From: Methylobacterium gnaphalii
GTDB taxonomy: Bacteria > Pseudomonadota > Alphaproteobacteria > Rhizobiales > Beijerinckiaceae
Reading direction: 5' to 3'
Length of the DNA: 64,000 nucleotides
NCBI RefSeq assembly: GCF_007992215.1
Contig: NZ_BJZV01000012.1
Span: 62,001-126,000, forward strand
Shown: one piece after another, positions 27,501-35,639 of the stretch
How positions within the stretch are numbered: the stretch's first letter is position 1
Layout: each line of letters opens with the position of its first letter
The notes under the pieces: model-generated
What the model was told of the DNA's origin: nothing
Seen by the model: only the letters and a program-made list of their open reading frames with translations
Database searches by the model: none
Program-made: the position numbers and the translations under genes

Positions 27501-27899
27501 CCCGCGCTCTACAGCCTCGACACATCCGACCCCGAGAAGCCCCGCGCCCGGACGGCGCGCGAGGACGTCACGCGGCTCATCCATGGCCGCCTCGCCCATC
27601 GGCGCTGGATCGACGGGCAGCTCCGCCATGGCTGGCGCGGCGCGCAAGAACTCGCGCAGGGAATCGACGCGGTCTTCGTGCTTGCCGCCACGACCGATGC
27701 CGTCTCGAGTGCCGACCTCGACCGGCTCCACGCTGCCTGGATCGGGGATCTCGATGTCTTCGAGTGCCTGCGCGCGGCCAACCCCGACGCGACCCGCGCC
27801 ATCCTCGACCGCTTCGACGAGTTGCGCGACCGCGGCCTCTGGCAGAGCCGCCGCAACACGGCGCCAGCCGAGGCGCTGATGCAGGAGGCCGCGGAATGA
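24507..27899 (+). CDS. cobN: cobaltochelatase subunit CobN (with inserted palindromic element)
   Basis: A 1130-residue large subunit of the ATP-dependent aerobic cobaltochelatase, which works with CobS and CobT to insert cobalt into hydrogenobyrinic acid a,c-diamide. CobN/BchH-type motifs include GLDYWRYGIE, YHDPDEPPTHAYLAFYIGLR, IHLGTHGTTEWLPGK and RIVMDLWASPTLRTGGED. It is shorter than many CobN proteins (about 1250). Residues about 482-510 (SSLPSLPAQPGNPGDV onward) are not family sequence. They are encoded by a near-perfect inverted repeat that keeps the frame open. The start ATG 24507 has AGAGGGG upstream. The stop overlaps the cobG start. cobS and cobT are not in the window. Confidence 0.95.
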   Translation: MHLLRVDTVSLDEGEAAVDLGQSPGDLVVLSFTDSDLSSIADAYAAEPELPSLRLAKLATLRHPMSVDLYVDAVIAQAKVCLIRCLGGLDYWRYGIERAAAAARAHGVRLAVLPGDDRPDARLDAFSTVPSELSETLDAYFRAGGIGNLRNLLRRLAAEAGHALPFEPPQALPRGFPWHPASGPCSLEAAEAAAGPGPRALLLVYRSAVLSGETGPATAVVAALRERGIGCVTLAVSSLKDPEAVAVVRAAIGARRPDVIVAATAFSAREDAGFVLDVADCPVLQAYTIGASREAWAASTRGMNAADLAMQIALPEFDGRLSGFPVSFKEETDVVDGFVGRRAMADAEGIAALADRAAAWIHLAATPRAERRIALVMSDYPARGGRAGYAVGLDTPESARAIAEDLAQAGYPATELPVARNLMRALTEGEAGFSVPLTAYQEWFDGLPPELRDELVARWGQPEADPACTDGAFRFRAISSLPSLPAQPGNPGDVSASETSGLPRCAGSDGGEGHLTVFLQPDRGRAADRKAGYHDPDEPPTHAYLAFYIGLRTRFDALIHLGTHGTTEWLPGKAVALSPDCWPARAIGALPVVYPFIVDDPGEAAPAKRRLGGIALGHLTPSVEASGLTPEAAALRELVEEYSSASVLDPRRAGLIASAILDEAARAGLLAGAGIAPDTPMADALTTLDAHLCDLGETPIRDGLHVFGRAAPDACDAMRACAEAERAGLLAALDGRFVPPGPAGSPSRGRSDVMPTGRNLTTLDPRSLPTRAATMLGAKAADAVVRRYLQDEGEYPARIVMDLWASPTLRTGGEDVAHALSLMGVRPTWDNATTRVTGFEVLPLAVLDRPRIDVTCRVSGAFRDTFPDTLALLDRAARAVAARDEEDGENPLAASRRRGESVARVYGAAPGRYGAGAAEMALDGAWKDRADLGQAYLAATSHAFGDAEGGDAGFAERVAAADAYIHAFDVAERDLLDGDAAADAMGGFFAAAGHQDAPPALYSLDTSDPEKPRARTAREDVTRLIHGRLAHRRWIDGQLRHGWRGAQELAQGIDAVFVLAATTDAVSSADLDRLHAAWIGDLDVFECLRAANPDATRAILDRFDELRDRGLWQSRRNTAPAEALMQEAAE
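25950..26035. repeat. 86-bp palindromic element inside cobN
   Basis: Left arm 25950-25980 and right arm 26005-26035 are inverted copies of 31 bases with a single mismatch. Each has GTCACTGCCAGCGCAG at the outer end and GGCAATCCAG at the inner end. The centre holds a second small inverted repeat, ACGTTTC / GAAACGT (25984-26003). The outer sequence resembles dispersed intergenic palindromes of Alphaproteobacteria. Here it lies within a coding sequence and is translated in frame. Confidence 0.9.
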
Positions 27900-29359
27900 G
27901 CGTCGCGCGGCGCCAACCTCCCGCCGAGGCCAGCCGTCGCGGCTGGTGCCCCAGCCTCGCACGGCCGATGCCCACCGGCGACGGCCTGCTCGCCCGCGTC
28001 CACCCTCCGCTCGGCATCCTGAGCGCCACCCAGCTGCGCGCCGTGGCCGAGGGCGCTCGCCGTTACGGAAACGGCCACATCGACATCACGGCGCGGGGCA
28101 ACCTGCAGATCCGTGGCGTGAGCGAGGAGACCGCCTGCCCGCTGGCGGCCCATCTCACCGCTGCCGGCCTCGGCGACGTCCGCGCCGATGGCGGCCCGCT
28201 GCGCCTGACGCTGACGAGCCCGCTGGCGGATTGCGATTCCGATGCGCTGATCGACGCCACGGCTATGGCGCAGGCGATCGAGGCCGTCGGCCTGACGATA
28301 CACGGCCTTCCGGCGAAGACGCTCGTGGCGATCGAGAGCGGTGGGCGCTGGGGACTCGGCGCGATGGAGCCCGATCTCTTCGTCCGTCCGATCGGCAGGA
28401 ATCGCGTCGTGATCGGCTTGGCGACGGATATGGGTCCGCTCTGGTGCGATGACATCGCCGCTGACGATGCACCCGCCGCGATGGACCGGGCGCTGACCGC
28501 CTTCGCGGCGACCGGACGCCGCCGCATGCACGATCTCGACGACGCCGAGCGCGAGCGGGTTGCCGGGGCAGCGCGGGGTGCCGCCCTGACGCCCCTCCCT
28601 GCCGCTCATCGCGAGGAACATGGCTGGGACGAGCCGATCGATGCACCGGCTCCCGGCACGATCCCCCTGACTTCAGACACAGTCGCGATTGTCGTGGAGG
28701 CCCCATTCGGCCGCTCTACCGCCGAAGGCCTCGATGCCGCTGCAGGATTACTGCCTGCGGAAACGATGCCCCATCATTCGCAGCCCAACAGCCGTCATTC
28801 CGGGGCCGCGCAACCGAACCCGACATCCACGACGGAGCACGAGGCTCGGTGCGGCATCTCGGACGGATTGCCCGCCCCTGGTGAGGCCTGGAACGACGAG
28901 GAGTTCGGAGGCTGCAACGGTATCGAGCTGACGGCCTCACGCGGCCTGGTTCTCGTTCTCCCACGAGCCATGGCCACGGCCGCGCGTGATGCCCTCGCCG
29001 CCGCCGGCTTCATCACCGACCCGGCCGATCCCCGTCGTGCCATCGCTGCCTGCCCCGGTGCGCCCGCCTGCGCTTCGGGAACGACTCCGGTTCCCGAGCA
29101 CGCCACCCGTCTCGCCCAAGCCTTCGCGCCCTTCGCCGCCCGCGGCCTCACGGCCCATGTCTCGGGCTGCGCCAAGGGCTGCGCCCATCCCCGCCCTGCC
29201 AGTCTCACGCTCGTGGGCGAGGGCGGCCACTACCGCATCGTCCTCGACGGCACGCCGGGCGACGGGGGGCAGGCGCCATGCCTGACTTTCGAGGCGGCCC
29301 TCGACCGCGTAAGGAGGGCCGTTCCGGCGCGATCCTTAGCCGGTGCCTTCCCGTCATGA
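27896..29359 (+). CDS. cobG: precorrin-3B synthase (with likely inserted element)
   Basis: A 487-residue iron-sulfur monooxygenase of the sulfite/nitrite-reductase fold that converts precorrin-3A to precorrin-3B. The N-terminal ferredoxin-like repeat has GDGLLARVHPPLG and GNGHIDITARGNLQIRG. The 4Fe-4S ligands are in ACPGAPAC and HVSGCAKGCAHP near the C-terminus. The second ferredoxin-like half is interrupted by about 36 atypical residues (300-335) encoded by a degenerate palindrome. This gene marks the pathway as the aerobic, oxygen-dependent one. ATG 27896 overlaps the cobN stop, and the stop overlaps cobH (ATGA at both ends). Confidence 0.93.
   Translation: MSVARRQPPAEASRRGWCPSLARPMPTGDGLLARVHPPLGILSATQLRAVAEGARRYGNGHIDITARGNLQIRGVSEETACPLAAHLTAAGLGDVRADGGPLRLTLTSPLADCDSDALIDATAMAQAIEAVGLTIHGLPAKTLVAIESGGRWGLGAMEPDLFVRPIGRNRVVIGLATDMGPLWCDDIAADDAPAAMDRALTAFAATGRRRMHDLDDAERERVAGAARGAALTPLPAAHREEHGWDEPIDAPAPGTIPLTSDTVAIVVEAPFGRSTAEGLDAAAGLLPAETMPHHSQPNSRHSGAAQPNPTSTTEHEARCGISDGLPAPGEAWNDEEFGGCNGIELTASRGLVLVLPRAMATAARDALAAAGFITDPADPRRAIAACPGAPACASGTTPVPEHATRLAQAFAPFAARGLTAHVSGCAKGCAHPRPASLTLVGEGGHYRIVLDGTPGDGGQAPCLTFEAALDRVRRAVPARSLAGAFPS
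28793..28898. repeat. degenerate palindromic element inside cobG
   Basis: The ends form an imperfect inverted repeat: CGTCATTCCGGGGC (28793-28806) against the reverse complement of GCCTGGAACGACG (28886-28898). The interior is GC-rich with partial self-complementarity. The CGTCATTCC ... GGAACGACG ends resemble another dispersed alphaproteobacterial palindrome. The translated sequence (SRHSGAAQPNPTS and on) is unlike CobG. Confidence 0.65.
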
Positions 29360-30012
29360 CCGCCAGGATTTCGAGGACGATGCGGCCCCGGCACGACTAC
29401 ATCCGCGACGGCAGCGCGATCTATGCGCGCTCCTTCGCCATGATCCGCGCGGAATCCGATCTCTCCCGCTTCGCCGGCACCGCCGAGCGCGTCGTGGTGC
29501 GGATGATCCATGCCTGCGGCATGACCGACCTGCCGAAGGACGTGGAGGCTTCCTCCGATTTCGCTGAGGCCGGCGAGCGCGCGCTGAAGGCCGGCGCGCC
29601 GATCCTATGCGATGTCCGCATGGTCGCCGACGGCGTTACCCGCAGCCGGCTTCCGGCCCGCAACGAGGTCATCTGCACGCTCGGCGATCCGCGTGTGCCG
29701 GATCTCGCCGCAAAGATGCAAACCACCCGCTCCGCCGCCGCGATGGAGCTGTGGCGGGAGCACCTGCCGGGGAGCGTCGTGGCCGTCGGCAACGCGCCGA
29801 CCTCGCTCTTCCGCCTGCTCGAATTGCTCGACGAGGGCATCGCGCCACCCGCCGCCGTGATCGGCATCCCCGTCGGCTTCGTCGGCGCGGCCGAGTCGAA
29901 AGAGGCGCTTGCCCGCGATGGCCGCGTACCCTTCATCGTCGTCCACGGCCGCCGCGGCGGCAGCGCCATGACCGCCGCCGCGGTCAACGCACTCGCCAGC
30001 GAGGTCGAGTGA
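29356..30012 (+). CDS. cobH: precorrin-8X methylmutase
   Basis: A 218-residue CobH/CbiC enzyme that moves the C-11 methyl group to C-12, giving hydrogenobyrinic acid. Typical motifs are YIRDGSAIYARSFAMIRAE, VRMIHACGM (the histidine is catalytic in the family), CDVRMVADG, VVAVGNAPTSLFRLLEL, GIPVGFVGAAESKEAL and the glycine-rich end. ATG 29356 overlaps the cobG stop. The stop TGA shares its A with the ATG of cobI. Confidence 0.97.
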   Translation: MTARISRTMRPRHDYIRDGSAIYARSFAMIRAESDLSRFAGTAERVVVRMIHACGMTDLPKDVEASSDFAEAGERALKAGAPILCDVRMVADGVTRSRLPARNEVICTLGDPRVPDLAAKMQTTRSAAAMELWREHLPGSVVAVGNAPTSLFRLLELLDEGIAPPAAVIGIPVGFVGAAESKEALARDGRVPFIVVHGRRGGSAMTAAAVNALASEVE

Positions 30013-30800
30013 TGGAGGCGAGCGAGCGCATCGAAGGCGATCAGGTGAACACGCCGAACATGACGCGCGTGATCACGACCGGAACGCTCTACGGCGTCGG
30101 CATGGGGCCCGGCGATCCGGAGTTGCTGACGCTCAAGGCCCTGCGCGTGCTCGAGCGGGCGCCGGTGCTCGTCCACTTCTGCAAGAAGGGCCGGCGCGGC
30201 AATTCACGAACGATCGCCGACGCAGTCGTGACCGATCCAGGCCGCGAATTCCCGCTGATCTACCCCTACACGACCGAGCTGGCACCCGATGACGCCGAGT
30301 ACGTGTCGGCGCTCGCCGCCTTCTACGACGATGCTGCGGCCCGGCTCTCGGACCATCTCGGCGCCGGCCGCGACGTGGCAATCCTCTCCGAGGGCGACCC
30401 GTTCTTCTACGGCTCCTTCATGCACCTGTGGCGGCGCCTGAAGGGGCGCTTCCCCATCGAGGTGATCCCGGGAGTCACCGGCATGTCCGGTTGCTGGACG
30501 CGTGCCGGCACCCCAATCACCTGGGGCGACGACGTGCTCACGGTGCTTCCGGCGACGCTGCCCAACGAAAAGCTCCTCGCCCGCCTCCACGACGCCGACG
30601 CCGCCGTGATAATGAAGCTGGGACGGCACCTGCCCAAGGTGCGCGCAGCCCTTTCCGCGACAGGCCTCCTGGACCGTGCCGTGTATGTCGAGCGGGGCAC
30701 CATGGCCGGCGAGAGCATCGTGCCGCTCGCGGAGAAGGGCGACGACAGGGCGCCATACTTTTCCATGGTGCTGGTGCCCGGCGAGGGCCGCCGGCCGTGA
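30012..30800 (+). CDS. cobI: precorrin-2 C20-methyltransferase
   Basis: A 262-residue SAM-dependent methyltransferase of the tetrapyrrole methylase family that methylates precorrin-2 at C-20. GVGMGPGDPELLTLKA is the N-terminal signature, and SEGDPFFYGSFMHLW and IPGVTGMSGCW bind SAM. The first 16 residues before GTLYGVG are atypical, so initiation at the ATG preceding TRVITTG (30060) is possible. 30012 is used because of the TGATG junction with cobH. Its stop overlaps the cobJ GTG. Confidence 0.95.
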   Translation: MEASERIEGDQVNTPNMTRVITTGTLYGVGMGPGDPELLTLKALRVLERAPVLVHFCKKGRRGNSRTIADAVVTDPGREFPLIYPYTTELAPDDAEYVSALAAFYDDAAARLSDHLGAGRDVAILSEGDPFFYGSFMHLWRRLKGRFPIEVIPGVTGMSGCWTRAGTPITWGDDVLTVLPATLPNEKLLARLHDADAAVIMKLGRHLPKVRAALSATGLLDRAVYVERGTMAGESIVPLAEKGDDRAPYFSMVLVPGEGRRP

Positions 30801-31555
30801 GCCGAGGCTCGGTCACCATCATCGGCCTCGGCCCCGGAGACCCGCGCCTGCTGACCGGGGCAGCGAGCGAGGCCCTTGCCCAGGCCGAGGATCTGATCGG
30901 CTATTTTCCCTACGTCGCCCGTGTGCCGGAGCGGCCGGGGCTCGTGCGCCATGCCAGCGATAACCGCGTCGAGGTCGACCGCGCCCGGCACGCGCTGCAG
31001 CTTGCGGCGTCGGGTCGACGGGTTGCGGTCGTATCGGGCGGCGATCCGGGCGTCTTTGCGATGGCAGCAGCGGTGTTCGAAGCGGTCGACCATGGCGAGC
31101 CAAGCTGGCGCGAACTCGACATCACCGTCGAGCCCGGCATCACGGCGATGTTAGCCGCAGCAGCGCAGCTCGGCGCCCCCTTGGGCGGCGATTTCTGCGC
31201 GCTCTCGCTCTCGGACAACCTCAAGCCCTGGGACGTCATTACAGCTCGGCTGAGAGCGGTGTTCGAAGCGGATTTCGTGGCAGCACTCTACAATCCGATC
31301 TCCTCGGCACGGCCCTGGCAGCTCGGGCACGCGCTTGGGCTTGCTGCGGAATTTCGCGCCGGCAGCACGCCTGTGATTTTCGCGCGAGCCGTGTCTCGCC
31401 CAGACGAGGCGATCCGCGTCATGACCCTTGACGAGGCGCGCGAGGCCACCGCTGACATGGCGACGGTGGTCATCATCGGCGCGTCCGGTACGCGGTTCAT
31501 TGCGCGGGAGAGCGGGATACCCTTCGTTTACACGCCGCGCAGCGTACCGGGTTGA
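30797..31555 (+). CDS. cobJ: precorrin-3B C17-methyltransferase
   Basis: A 252-residue tetrapyrrole methylase that methylates C-17 of precorrin-3B and drives ring contraction to precorrin-4. It acts directly on the product of CobG. It has IIGLGPGDPRLLTGAA, DLIGYFPYVARV, VVSGGDPGVFAMAAAVFEA, EPGITAMLAAAAQLGAPLG, ALYNPISSARPWQL and the TTVIIG-like VVIIGAS. GTG 30797 overlaps the cobI stop (GTGA). It is the last gene of the riboswitch operon, and 54 bases separate it from the convergent cobK. Confidence 0.96.
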   Translation: MSRGSVTIIGLGPGDPRLLTGAASEALAQAEDLIGYFPYVARVPERPGLVRHASDNRVEVDRARHALQLAASGRRVAVVSGGDPGVFAMAAAVFEAVDHGEPSWRELDITVEPGITAMLAAAAQLGAPLGGDFCALSLSDNLKPWDVITARLRAVFEADFVAALYNPISSARPWQLGHALGLAAEFRAGSTPVIFARAVSRPDEAIRVMTLDEAREATADMATVVIIGASGTRFIARESGIPFVYTPRSVPG

Positions 31556-31609
31556 AGCTTCGACTGTCATCTCGACCACAACGAAGCAATCTAGAATAGA
31601 CCTGCGCCG

Positions 31610-32407
31610 TCAGAGATTTGGTCCTGGATTGGTTTGTTGTGCGTGCGATGAGGGAAGCGGCTCGGCCAGCCACCGCAAAGCCTCCTTGACATCGGCCACT
31701 GAGGGCACGTTGGGCATCTCCGGTCGCTTCACGATGACGACCGGGATGCCGAGTGCGCGCGCTGCGGAGATCTTGGCGGAGGTGGCAGCACCGCCGGAGT
31801 TTTTGGTGACCAGCACATCCGCCTTCGCGTCTCTCAGGAATGCGATCTCGTCGTCCAAGGTGAAGGGGCCGCGCGCCGAGACCTCGGTCCACCTTGGCAG
31901 AGAGACAATGTCGCCGACAGGTTCGATCGTCCGGGCGAGGTAGTCGTGCTGAGGCGCGCGGGCGAAGGCGGCGAGTTCCTGACGGCCTATGGTGAGAACG
32001 ACGCGGCGAGGTACGGGGCCGAGGGCGGCGGCGGCTTCCTCCATGTCGGCGACCTCAGTCCAGTCGTCGCCCCCAATGGGCTGCCAGGCGGGGCGACGGA
32101 TCGCGAGAAGCGGCACCCCGGACTGCGCGCAAGCCGTTGCGGCGTTTCGCGAAATGCGAGCGGCGAAGGGGTGTGTGGCGTCGATCACGCGGGCGATCCG
32201 GTGCTCGATCAGCCAGGCCGTCAGCCCCTCCGCGCCGCCGAAGCCTCCGATGCGTGTGGGAACGCTGCTCACGGCAGGCTTCGAGGTGCGCCCGGCAAGA
32301 GACAGCGTCAGCGCGAACATCATGTTTCCGGTGAGCATCCTTAGCAACGCGGAGGCTTCGCTCGTGCCGCCCAGGATCAGCACCGGCAAACCCTGCCTTG
32401 CCTCCAT
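31610..32407 (-). CDS. cobK: precorrin-6A reductase
   Basis: A 265-residue NADPH-dependent reductase that converts precorrin-6A to precorrin-6B. LILGGTSEASALLRML is the N-terminal nucleotide-binding motif. IDATHPFAARISRNA, VLTIGRQELAAF and TKNSGGAATSAKISAARALGIPVVIV are CobK/CbiJ signatures. ATG 32405-32407 has AAGG nine bases upstream. The frame is open further upstream without family-like sequence. It is transcribed towards cobJ, thus outside the riboswitch operon. The neighbours cobL and cobM, common in other genomes, are absent here. Confidence 0.94.
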   Translation of the reverse strand: MEARQGLPVLILGGTSEASALLRMLTGNMMFALTLSLAGRTSKPAVSSVPTRIGGFGGAEGLTAWLIEHRIARVIDATHPFAARISRNAATACAQSGVPLLAIRRPAWQPIGGDDWTEVADMEEAAAALGPVPRRVVLTIGRQELAAFARAPQHDYLARTIEPVGDIVSLPRWTEVSARGPFTLDDEIAFLRDAKADVLVTKNSGGAATSAKISAARALGIPVVIVKRPEMPNVPSVADVKEALRWLAEPLPSSHAQQTNPGPNL

Positions 32408-32578
32408 TTTCGACGCCTTGATTTTGCGGCAGCACCCTACCAGCCTTCGACCACATAGCCCGAGACGTTCGGATCGTCGCCACTGCCTCTGCCGCGGCGA
32501 CGCCAAATGCTCGCGACGCCGTTCCGCGGCGACGGCCTGACCGACCAGCCATGCTGACGTTTCAGCCGGTCGGGGCAA

Positions 32579-34846
32579 TTACGAGGCGGGACGTCGAGCG
32601 CCCGAAACACCCGCGATGCCTCGCGGCGACCGGGTCGACGGGGGCCGCGCTGCAGTCGACCTGGCGCAGACAAAGCTCGGCGTCGATGAACGCAGCGCCA
32701 GTTCCTCGACGAAGTTCATCACGCGTGACGCGCGCAGCGGCTCGCTGAAGAGATAGCCCTGCACCTGGTTGCAGCCCTCCCGGCAGACACCCTCGAACTG
32801 CTCGGCGGTCTCTACGCCCTCCGCCGTGATCGTCGCCCCGGTTCGCTCGCCGAGGCCGACGATGGCGCGCACGATCGCCGCCGTATTCCCGTCGCTGATG
32901 TCGCGGATGAAGCTGCGATCGATCTTGATCTTGTCGAAGGGGAAACGGCGCAGATAGCTCAGGCTCGAATATCCGGTTCCGAAATCGTCGAGGGCGATGC
33001 GCACACCGAGGTCACGAAGCCGATGCAGGCAGGCCACGACGCTCTCTGCATCGCTCATCAGCACGCTCTCGGTGATCTCGAGCTCGAGGCGGTGGGCGGG
33101 CAGGCCCGATGCCGAGAGAGCATCTCCCACGACCTTCTCGAGGCCGGGCCGCGCGAACTGGACCGCCGAGACGTTCACGGCAACCCGTAGGTCGCCCGGC
33201 CAGGAGGCGGCCTCGCGGCAGGCCTCGTGCAGCGCCCAGCTGCCGAGCGCCACGATCAGCCCGGTCTCCTCGGCCAACGGAATGAACTCGGTTGGAGGGA
33301 TGGTGCCGCGTACAGGGTGCGTCCAGCGCATCAGCGCCTCGAATGCCCGTACCGTTCGGCTCGCCGCATCAACGATCGGCTGATAGTGCAGCAGGAACTC
33401 GCTGCGCATCACCGCGTCGCGCAGGTCGAGTTCGAGCAGGGTTCGCTCCGAAACGTCGGAGCCCATGCCGTCATCGTAGAAGCAAAACGTGTTGCGCCCC
33501 GCTTTCTTGGCCCTGTAGAGCGCGATGTCGGCCTGCCGGAAGAGCCCGTCTGCGCCGTCCGATACTCCGCATCCCTGCACGATCCCCAGGCTGACCCCGA
33601 CGCAGGCGGAGTGTCCGCACAGATCGACCGGCTCACCCACGATATCGATGATGCGACGCGCCGTGGCCCTGGCGGAGTCTGCATCCCGTGTCGTGCTGAG
33701 GATGATCGCGAACTCGTCGCCGCTGAGCCTGGCCACCGTGTCGGTGTCGCGCACCGCCGAGGTCAGACGCTTCGCGATGATGCGAAGCAGTTCGTCGCCG
33801 GCCGGGTGACCGAGGCTGTCGTTGACCGTCTTGAAGCGATCGAGGTCGCAGGCGAGGATCGTGAATCCGCCTCCCTGCCGGCGCGCGGCTGCCAATGCAT
33901 CGTCGAGGCGCTCGCGGAACAGGGCTCGGTTCGGCAAGCCCGTCAGCGCGTCGTGGTTCGCCATATGCGCGATCTTCAGCTCGGCTTCCTTGCGGCGCGT
34001 GATGTCGATGTGGGTGCCGACGACGCGCAGCGCCCGCCCGTTCTGATCGCGCGCGACCGCCTTGCCGCGCGCCAGCGTCCAGACATAGCCGCCGCTCTTT
34101 CGCCTCAGGCGATACTCGCACTCGTAGGCGGGCGTGAGACCGGCGAGATGATCCAAGAACAGCCGGCGCGAACGCTCGGCGTCCTCGGGGTGAACGAGAT
34201 GGTGCCACGTGTTGATGTGCGGGACGATCTCGTTCGCCCGGTAACCGAGCATGTCGAACCAGTGGCTCGACAGCTCGATCTCCCCGGTGGTGAGGTCGAG
34301 GTCCCACAAGCCGTCGCTGCCGCTGTCGAGCGCCAGCGACAGGCGTTCCTCGCTCAAGCGAAGCGCCTCCTCCGCCGCGCGGCGCGCGGAGATATCGCGC
34401 AGGGAGGCGACATACCCTGTCGGCCGGCCAGAGGAATCGCGCGTGAGCTTGAAGGACGCCTCGACCCAGACCCAGTGTCCGGCCTTGTGCCGGTAGCGCT
34501 GGACCGTCAGGGCCTCCTCGTGCTTGCCCTGCACCAGATCATCGAGGATGCGCCGGAATTCGTCCTTCTCGGTAGGATGGACCGTGTCGAGAGGGTGGGT
34601 GCCGAGGAGCGCCTCGGGCTCGTAGCCGAGCACAGTTCTCACGGCCGGTGAGATAAAGCGACGCCGGACATCGAGTTCCAGCCAGACGACGATGTCGGTC
34701 GTGTTATCGGCCAGCAGCTTGTAGAGCTGCTCCATCTCCTGGACGGCAGAACTCTTTCCCGAACTGAGCGGTCGTCGTTTGGCCAATGCCGCGCGCATCA
34801 TGAGAGTGACGTTGGCTCCCGTCGTGACAGCTCCGGAGACGAGCAT
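32579..34846 (-). CDS. PAS-GGDEF-EAL c-di-GMP turnover protein
   Basis: A cytosolic protein of about 755 residues. Two PAS domains (about 40-165 and 170-290) lead into a diguanylate cyclase domain (about 305-460) and a phosphodiesterase domain (about 480-725). The cyclase motif is SGDEF, with an RxxD inhibitory site (RDTD) five residues before it. The phosphodiesterase has FEALMRW, the N in VAVNVSAVQF, the E in LELEITES, LDDFGTGYSS and KIDRSFI. Both halves therefore look catalytically able. PAS domains may sense a small ligand or redox state. A transmembrane segment is not evident. The start is uncertain: ATG 34846, TTG 34855 and ATG near 34801 are all possible. Confidence 0.92.
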   Translation of the reverse strand: MLVSGAVTTGANVTLMMRAALAKRRPLSSGKSSAVQEMEQLYKLLADNTTDIVVWLELDVRRRFISPAVRTVLGYEPEALLGTHPLDTVHPTEKDEFRRILDDLVQGKHEEALTVQRYRHKAGHWVWVEASFKLTRDSSGRPTGYVASLRDISARRAAEEALRLSEERLSLALDSGSDGLWDLDLTTGEIELSSHWFDMLGYRANEIVPHINTWHHLVHPEDAERSRRLFLDHLAGLTPAYECEYRLRRKSGGYVWTLARGKAVARDQNGRALRVVGTHIDITRRKEAELKIAHMANHDALTGLPNRALFRERLDDALAAARRQGGGFTILACDLDRFKTVNDSLGHPAGDELLRIIAKRLTSAVRDTDTVARLSGDEFAIILSTTRDADSARATARRIIDIVGEPVDLCGHSACVGVSLGIVQGCGVSDGADGLFRQADIALYRAKKAGRNTFCFYDDGMGSDVSERTLLELDLRDAVMRSEFLLHYQPIVDAASRTVRAFEALMRWTHPVRGTIPPTEFIPLAEETGLIVALGSWALHEACREAASWPGDLRVAVNVSAVQFARPGLEKVVGDALSASGLPAHRLELEITESVLMSDAESVVACLHRLRDLGVRIALDDFGTGYSSLSYLRRFPFDKIKIDRSFIRDISDGNTAAIVRAIVGLGERTGATITAEGVETAEQFEGVCREGCNQVQGYLFSEPLRASRVMNFVEELALRSSTPSFVCARSTAARPPSTRSPRGIAGVSGARRPAS

Positions 34847-35022
34847 CAGCGGCAACCATGTGAATGACCCGGAAACAACTGGTTTTAATCGGACGCGCAG
34901 ACACAGCGAATCTTGGAACTGAGATTTTCATTGCTGCACAATTGCCGAGGATTCCCCCCGATGGTTGCGTTGCATCGTGAAGAGTTCAACCGGAACAGTT
35001 CGTAGAGGGTCTGCCGTCCGGC

Positions 35023-35499
35023 TCAGCCGGCTGCCGCCCTCTCCAAAGCCGCCACGTCGAGCTTGACCATGGTGGTCATCGCAGCGAAGGCGCGGCCGGC
35101 GACGGCCGGGTCTGGATCGGCCAGCAGGCGGATCATGATCTCGGGAACGATCTGCCACGGCACGCCCCAGCGATCGCGCAGCCAGCCGCACTGAATCTCC
35201 GATCCGCCATCCGCGGTGAGCGCGGCCCAGAGCCGATCGACCTCGGCCTGATCCTGACACGTGACGGAGATCGAGGCGGCCGTGCCGTAATCGGCCCGGT
35301 TGCCGCCATTCAGGCCCTGGTAGCTCTGCCCGGCGAGGTTGAAGACGACGAGGATGACGTCGCCGGTCTCCCCTGCCGGCCAAGGGCCCGGCGAGCGCTG
35401 CACATGCTCGATGGCGGAGCCCGGGATCAGCGAGGTGTAGAAGCGGGCTGCTTCCTCGGCGTCACGTTCGAACCAGAGGCAGGTGCTGACCTTCGCCAT
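35023..35499 (-). CDS. VOC-superfamily PhnB-like protein
   Basis: A 158-residue protein of the PhnB / 3-demethylubiquinone-methyltransferase-like branch of the glyoxalase fold. The start MAKVSTCLWFERDAEEAARF, then FYTSLIPGS, VVFNLAGQSYQGLNGG, SISVTCQDQAEVDRLWAAL and GWLRDRWGVPWQIVPE are characteristic. No enzymatic activity is established for most members. ATG 35497-35499 has a GGGGGGA stretch upstream. It stands alone, after a strong hairpin. Confidence 0.85.
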   Translation of the reverse strand: MAKVSTCLWFERDAEEAARFYTSLIPGSAIEHVQRSPGPWPAGETGDVILVVFNLAGQSYQGLNGGNRADYGTAASISVTCQDQAEVDRLWAALTADGGSEIQCGWLRDRWGVPWQIVPEIMIRLLADPDPAVAGRAFAAMTTMVKLDVAALERAAAG

Positions 35500-35571
35500 T
35501 GCGGCGTCCCCCCTCGAATCGTCTCTTGGCCCGACCCGAGGATGCCTGCTTGCGCCCGGCAATCATAGCGC

Positions 35572-35602
35572 AAGGCCGCGAGCGCTGTCCGCTCGCGGCC
35601 TT
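35572..35602 (-). terminator. strong hairpin downstream of the DHH gene
   Basis: A perfect 13-bp stem, AAGGCCGCGAGCG / CGCTCGCGGCCTT, around the loop CTGTC. It lies 37 bases after the DHH gene stop and 72 bases before the VOC gene start. No T tract follows, so it may act as an RNA-stabilising end or a rho-independent terminator of the T-poor type. Confidence 0.6.
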
Positions 35603-35639
35603 CGAATGACCGGTTCTCGATGCAGTCGGAGAAACGCGC

